Source: Westiellopsis prolifica IICB1 (GTDB lineage: Bacteria; Cyanobacteriota; Cyanobacteriia; Cyanobacteriales; Nostocaceae). From it: a DNA stretch of 64,000 nt. Shown here piece by piece: positions 61,697-64,000 of the stretch (the first letter of the stretch is position 1; the number at the start of each line of letters is the position of its first letter). Made by a program: the position numbers and the translations under genes. Where the stretch lies: the NCBI RefSeq assembly GCF_004323185.1, contig NZ_NAPS01000002.1, positions 1,524,983 to 1,588,982 of the forward strand, given 5' to 3'. The notes under the pieces are model-generated. The model had not been told where the DNA came from and did not search any database. It worked only from the letters and a program-made list of their open reading frames with translations.

Positions 61697-61916
61697 GGTG
61701 TTAAATCTCCAGTAGCAAAGGTGAAAACTTTTTTATTTCAAAATTCTGAGTGCAAAACAATGCTTTATTTACTCCAAGTCTGGAAATCAAGCGTCAATAC
61801 CAGACCTTTAACACTCATCATTCATCAGTTTAGCTTGATAAGCGATTAAACGTCTTAGCACTCACGATCGATCTCCAGACCTTACTGCACCTAAACCATT
61901 AAGCGCAAACTAGCTT
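61697..61916. other. apcB-apcC spacer
   Basis: A 220-base spacer without coding sequence. Such spacers in apc operons may hold processing or attenuation sites that set lower apcC levels. TTAATGGTTTAGGTGCAGTA and TTAAAGGTCTGGTATTGACG (minus strand) are present but no clear terminator. Confidence 0.35.
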
Positions 61917-62405
61917 CTAGCTTAAGCCAGAGCTGATGTAGTCTAAGTAAACACCCATTTCTTTACCAGCGTCTGGACCAACCAAGCTAGCAGTTACTTC
62001 TTTGATTGATTGGATAGCTTGTACGGTAGCACCGATGGGTACACCCAAAGAGTTGTAGGTTTCTTTCAAACCATTCAATACGCGCTCGTCAAGAATGGAA
62101 GGATCGCCAGCTAACATAGCGTAGGTAGCATAACGCAGGTAGTAATCCAAGTCACGGATACAAGCTGCGTAGCGGCGGGTGGTGTACATGTTACCACCGG
62201 GGCGGGTGATATCAGAGTACAACAAAGACTTAGCTACAGCTTCTTTAACGATCGCAGCAGCATTAGCAGCGATGGTGCTAGCAGCACGCACACGTAGTTC
62301 ACCAGTGGAGAAATAGCCTTTGAGCTTTTCTAGAGCTGCGGTGTCGAGGTACTTACCTTGAACGTCTGCAGAATTAATGACAGCGGTAATAGCGTCTTGA
62401 GCCAT
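61917..62405 (-). CDS. apcB: Allophycocyanin beta subunit
   Basis: A 162-aa phycobiliprotein. The bilin-binding cysteine is in [19 protein letters not shown] (C81); the conserved Asn of the beta chain is in [10 protein letters not shown] (N71, usually methylated). [16 protein letters not shown] is the closing helix. With ApcA it forms the trimers of the phycobilisome core that pass energy to photosystem II. AAGGAAT lies 10 bases before the ATG. Confidence 0.97.
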   Translation of the reverse strand: MAQDAITAVINSADVQGKYLDTAALEKLKGYFSTGELRVRAASTIAANAAAIVKEAVAKSLLYSDITRPGGNMYTTRRYAACIRDLDYYLRYATYAMLAGDPSILDERVLNGLKETYNSLGVPIGATVQAIQSIKEVTASLVGPDAGKEMGVYLDYISSGLS

Positions 62406-62470
62406 GTTGTTAATTCCTTATTTCCAACGTTATTGCAATACTTCTGTTTGAGTAGGCAAACAGCTTTAAC

Positions 62471-62956
62471 CTACGCCAAAGCACCGACGACGTAATCGAA
62501 GTAAGCGCCAGCTTCAGCAGCGTCTTCAGCAGACAGCAAAGAAGCAGCAACGTTTTTCAAGCCACCAACACCAGCAGCAACAGCATCGATAGGTGTTCCG
62601 AGAGACTTGTACATTTCACGGACGCCGACAATACCGATTTCTTCGATCGGAGTAACGTCACCAGCAACTACACCGTAGGTAACGAGACGGAGGTAATAGT
62701 CTAAGTCACGCAGACAGGTAGCAGTCAATTCTGTACCGTAAGCGTTACCACCGGGAGAAACAACATCAGGGCGCTTTTGGAACAGTTGATCACCAGCTTG
62801 CTTAACAATCCGTTCGCGATTGTCTGTTAGGACTTGAGCAATGCGAAGGCGGCGATCGCCACCTGCAACAAAGCTCTTGATCCGATCCAATTCGCCAGGG
62901 CTGAGGTAGCGAGCTTCTGCGTCAGCATTCACGATAGCTTTCGTGACGATACTCAT
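62471..62956 (-). CDS. apcA: Allophycocyanin alpha subunit
   Basis: A 161-aa phycobiliprotein, [20 protein letters not shown] with the chromophore Cys in [19 protein letters not shown] (about residue 81), ending [17 protein letters not shown]. It pairs with ApcB in the phycobilisome core. GGAGGA lies 8 bases upstream of the ATG. Transcribed in the order apcE-apcA-apcB-apcC. Confidence 0.97.
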   Translation of the reverse strand: MSIVTKAIVNADAEARYLSPGELDRIKSFVAGGDRRLRIAQVLTDNRERIVKQAGDQLFQKRPDVVSPGGNAYGTELTATCLRDLDYYLRLVTYGVVAGDVTPIEEIGIVGVREMYKSLGTPIDAVAAGVGGLKNVAASLLSAEDAAEAGAYFDYVVGALA

Positions 62957-63452
62957 TAATGGATTCCTCCAGTACTAATGAAACCAGAATTTTAGATTAC
63001 ACTGGTGCGACTTTACGCGTTGGTAGTAGCTTTGTTTTCTCGTTTTGCCAGGTTTAGTAATCCCATGAATACTGAAACTGTTTAATTTCGAGTTTGCCTG
63101 AGTCATCACACATACTCAAGCTTTGAAACTTAGCTACCTCCCGGATTTATTTTCGGGCATTATGTTGAGCATATATGACTCGTCTTAACAGTTTGTAACA
63201 TTCCTTTTCATGTTTGCTTCGATTTTCACAATCTGAAAACAATGTTACGAAAGATTGCTTTAGCTCTCCACGCTTTGGAAAACGTAAGCTCATACCACTT
63301 TATTGGGCATGGGGCATGTGGCATGGGGCATGGGGCATGGGGCATGGGACATTGGGCATTGGAAAGAGACTTGTGAAATAATTCCCCTTCCATTCCCAAT
63401 CCCTGATCCCCAATCCCCGATCCCCAATTCCCGATCCCCTCAAGAGTAGAAC
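62957..63452. promoter_or_regulatory. apcE-apcA intergenic region with promoter and repeats
   Basis: A 496-base spacer. It carries the strong apcA promoter(s): a possible -35/-10 pair on the minus strand is TTAAGA / CATAAT (around 63160-63190), uncertain. The half nearest apcE has heptanucleotide repeats (63305-63360) and GATCCCCAATTCCCGATCCC repeats (63385-63440). Confidence 0.45.
63305..63360. repeat. Heptanucleotide tandem repeat (GGGCATG), eight copies
   Basis: Eight 7-bp units GGGCATG with three variants (TGGCATG, GGACATT, GGGCATT). An STRR-type array between apcE and apcA. Confidence 0.92.
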
Positions 63453-64000
63453 TTAACCCCCCTGGGTGTAACGCCCGGTGAGTACAGAAGGTGACAAGCT
63501 AGACCAAGATTGTTTTACCAAGTCAGCTGCTGCTTTCACGCTACCGAGATAGTTACCCGCAGGTAGGGACGGGAAGCGCTGGTAAGGTACCACATCTTCA
63601 CCAAAGTAACGGGCATACTCTGGGCTATTGACTATAGCCTCTACAGCCGCTTTCAAACCGCTATCAGCCAGTATTTTGTTGTACTGACGAATTTCAGCTT
63701 GAGTTGCTGGCGCACGTCCCAACAGATGACGGAAGAGGAATTCTATGACCTTGGTGTTGGGATAAGGAGTGTAGAAGCGCTTGCGATAAATTTCGCAACT
63801 AGCCAATTCACGCACAAACTCGTGTACAGAAATTTCTCCGTTCCGTAGTTTGCTTTCGAGGTCTGTACGCCGGAAGTATTCAGGAATTTGACCGCTAAAC
63901 ACATCCATTACCTGAACGTAGATAGCATTGATTACCTGTTGGATTTCGGCTTGATTTGCCCCTACTGTTAGGCGGTAAATACGTGCTGGTTTGCGGCGAC
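63453..64000 (-). CDS. apcE: Phycobilisome core-membrane linker ApcE, C-terminal end (partial)
   Basis: The frame is open to the right edge and continues beyond it. The visible 181 residues are one linker repeat (REP) domain: IYRLTVGANQAEIQQVINAI, DVFSGQIPEYFRRTDLESKL, SVHEFVRELASCEIYRKRFY, VIEFLFRHLLGRAPATQAEI, and a C-terminal tail LSPSVLTGRYTQGG. ApcE anchors the phycobilisome core to the thylakoid and carries the terminal emitter in its N-terminal domain, not seen here. It is first in the apc operon. Confidence 0.95.
   Translation of the reverse strand, partial: RRKPARIYRLTVGANQAEIQQVINAIYVQVMDVFSGQIPEYFRRTDLESKLRNGEISVHEFVRELASCEIYRKRFYTPYPNTKVIEFLFRHLLGRAPATQAEIRQYNKILADSGLKAAVEAIVNSPEYARYFGEDVVPYQRFPSLPAGNYLGSVKAAADLVKQSWSSLSPSVLTGRYTQGG

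Overview
The window is chromosomal DNA from a cyanobacterium, most likely a filamentous, heterocyst-forming Nostocales species. The evidence is the allophycocyanin operon (apcE-apcA-apcB-apcC), the photosystem I subunit psaM, heme oxygenase for bilin synthesis, a Ycf36-type protein, frequent GCGATCGC (HIP1) octamers, and many short tandem repeats with 7-, 20-, 21- or 38-base units. All calls come from reading the sequence; no database search was run.

Layout. 1-1808 is the N-terminal part of a sensor kinase built of near-identical 92-residue HAMP units. 2157-4517 holds hemN and a heme oxygenase, a pair associated with low-oxygen tetrapyrrole synthesis. 4989-12081 is a mixed housekeeping region: an acyltransferase, a HicBA toxin-antitoxin pair, a MarR regulator with a membrane protein, a rhodanese, a 2-oxoglutarate oxygenase gene broken by a nonsense codon, and ychF. 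12198-24785 holds a PLP-dependent decarboxylase, a large NACHT-HEAT-nuclease protein that looks like a defence gene, tRNA-Val, a yqeK-rsfS-ycf36-asparaginase group, tRNA-fMet, and an alpha-mannosidase whose reading frame has absorbed several families of repeat DNA. 24968-39658 is a series of cyanobacterial conserved genes, including a metal-binding lipoprotein, yajQ, a glutathione transferase, a TPR protein, psaM, a sugar kinase, an ABC-2 exporter pair and an SLH/WG-repeat glycoside-hydrolase-like protein.

40065-54624 is the accessory highlight: a type III-D-like CRISPR effector locus. One minus-strand operon runs from cas10 (GGDD palm, no evident HD nuclease domain) through a Cas7-like RAMP, csx10, a small helical protein, a CARF-HEPN ribonuclease, csm3, a PD-(D/E)XK-like protein, a second Csm3-like protein, a Csx19-like protein, another RAMP and a protein with a predicted OB-fold end. 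Downstream lie toxin-antitoxin genes, a two-repeat degenerate CRISPR remnant, and a second CARF gene cut down to its sensor domain beside a 20-bp tandem array. A cas6 with a C-terminal helix-turn-helix extension is on the opposite strand. Cas10 would make cyclic oligoadenylate on target recognition and the CARF-HEPN protein would respond by cutting RNA. No adaptation genes (cas1/cas2) and no full CRISPR array are present, so crRNAs must come from elsewhere in the genome.

55149-64000 returns to core functions: an ABC exporter, a membrane protein, galE, an exported protein, ftsW, and apcC-apcB-apcA with the end of apcE at the right edge.

A recurrent theme is repeat DNA inside or at the ends of genes: in-frame insertions in the mannosidase and the decarboxylase, a repeat-encoded tail on the mannosidase, a repeat-bounded CARF fragment, and at least two MITE-like families between genes.
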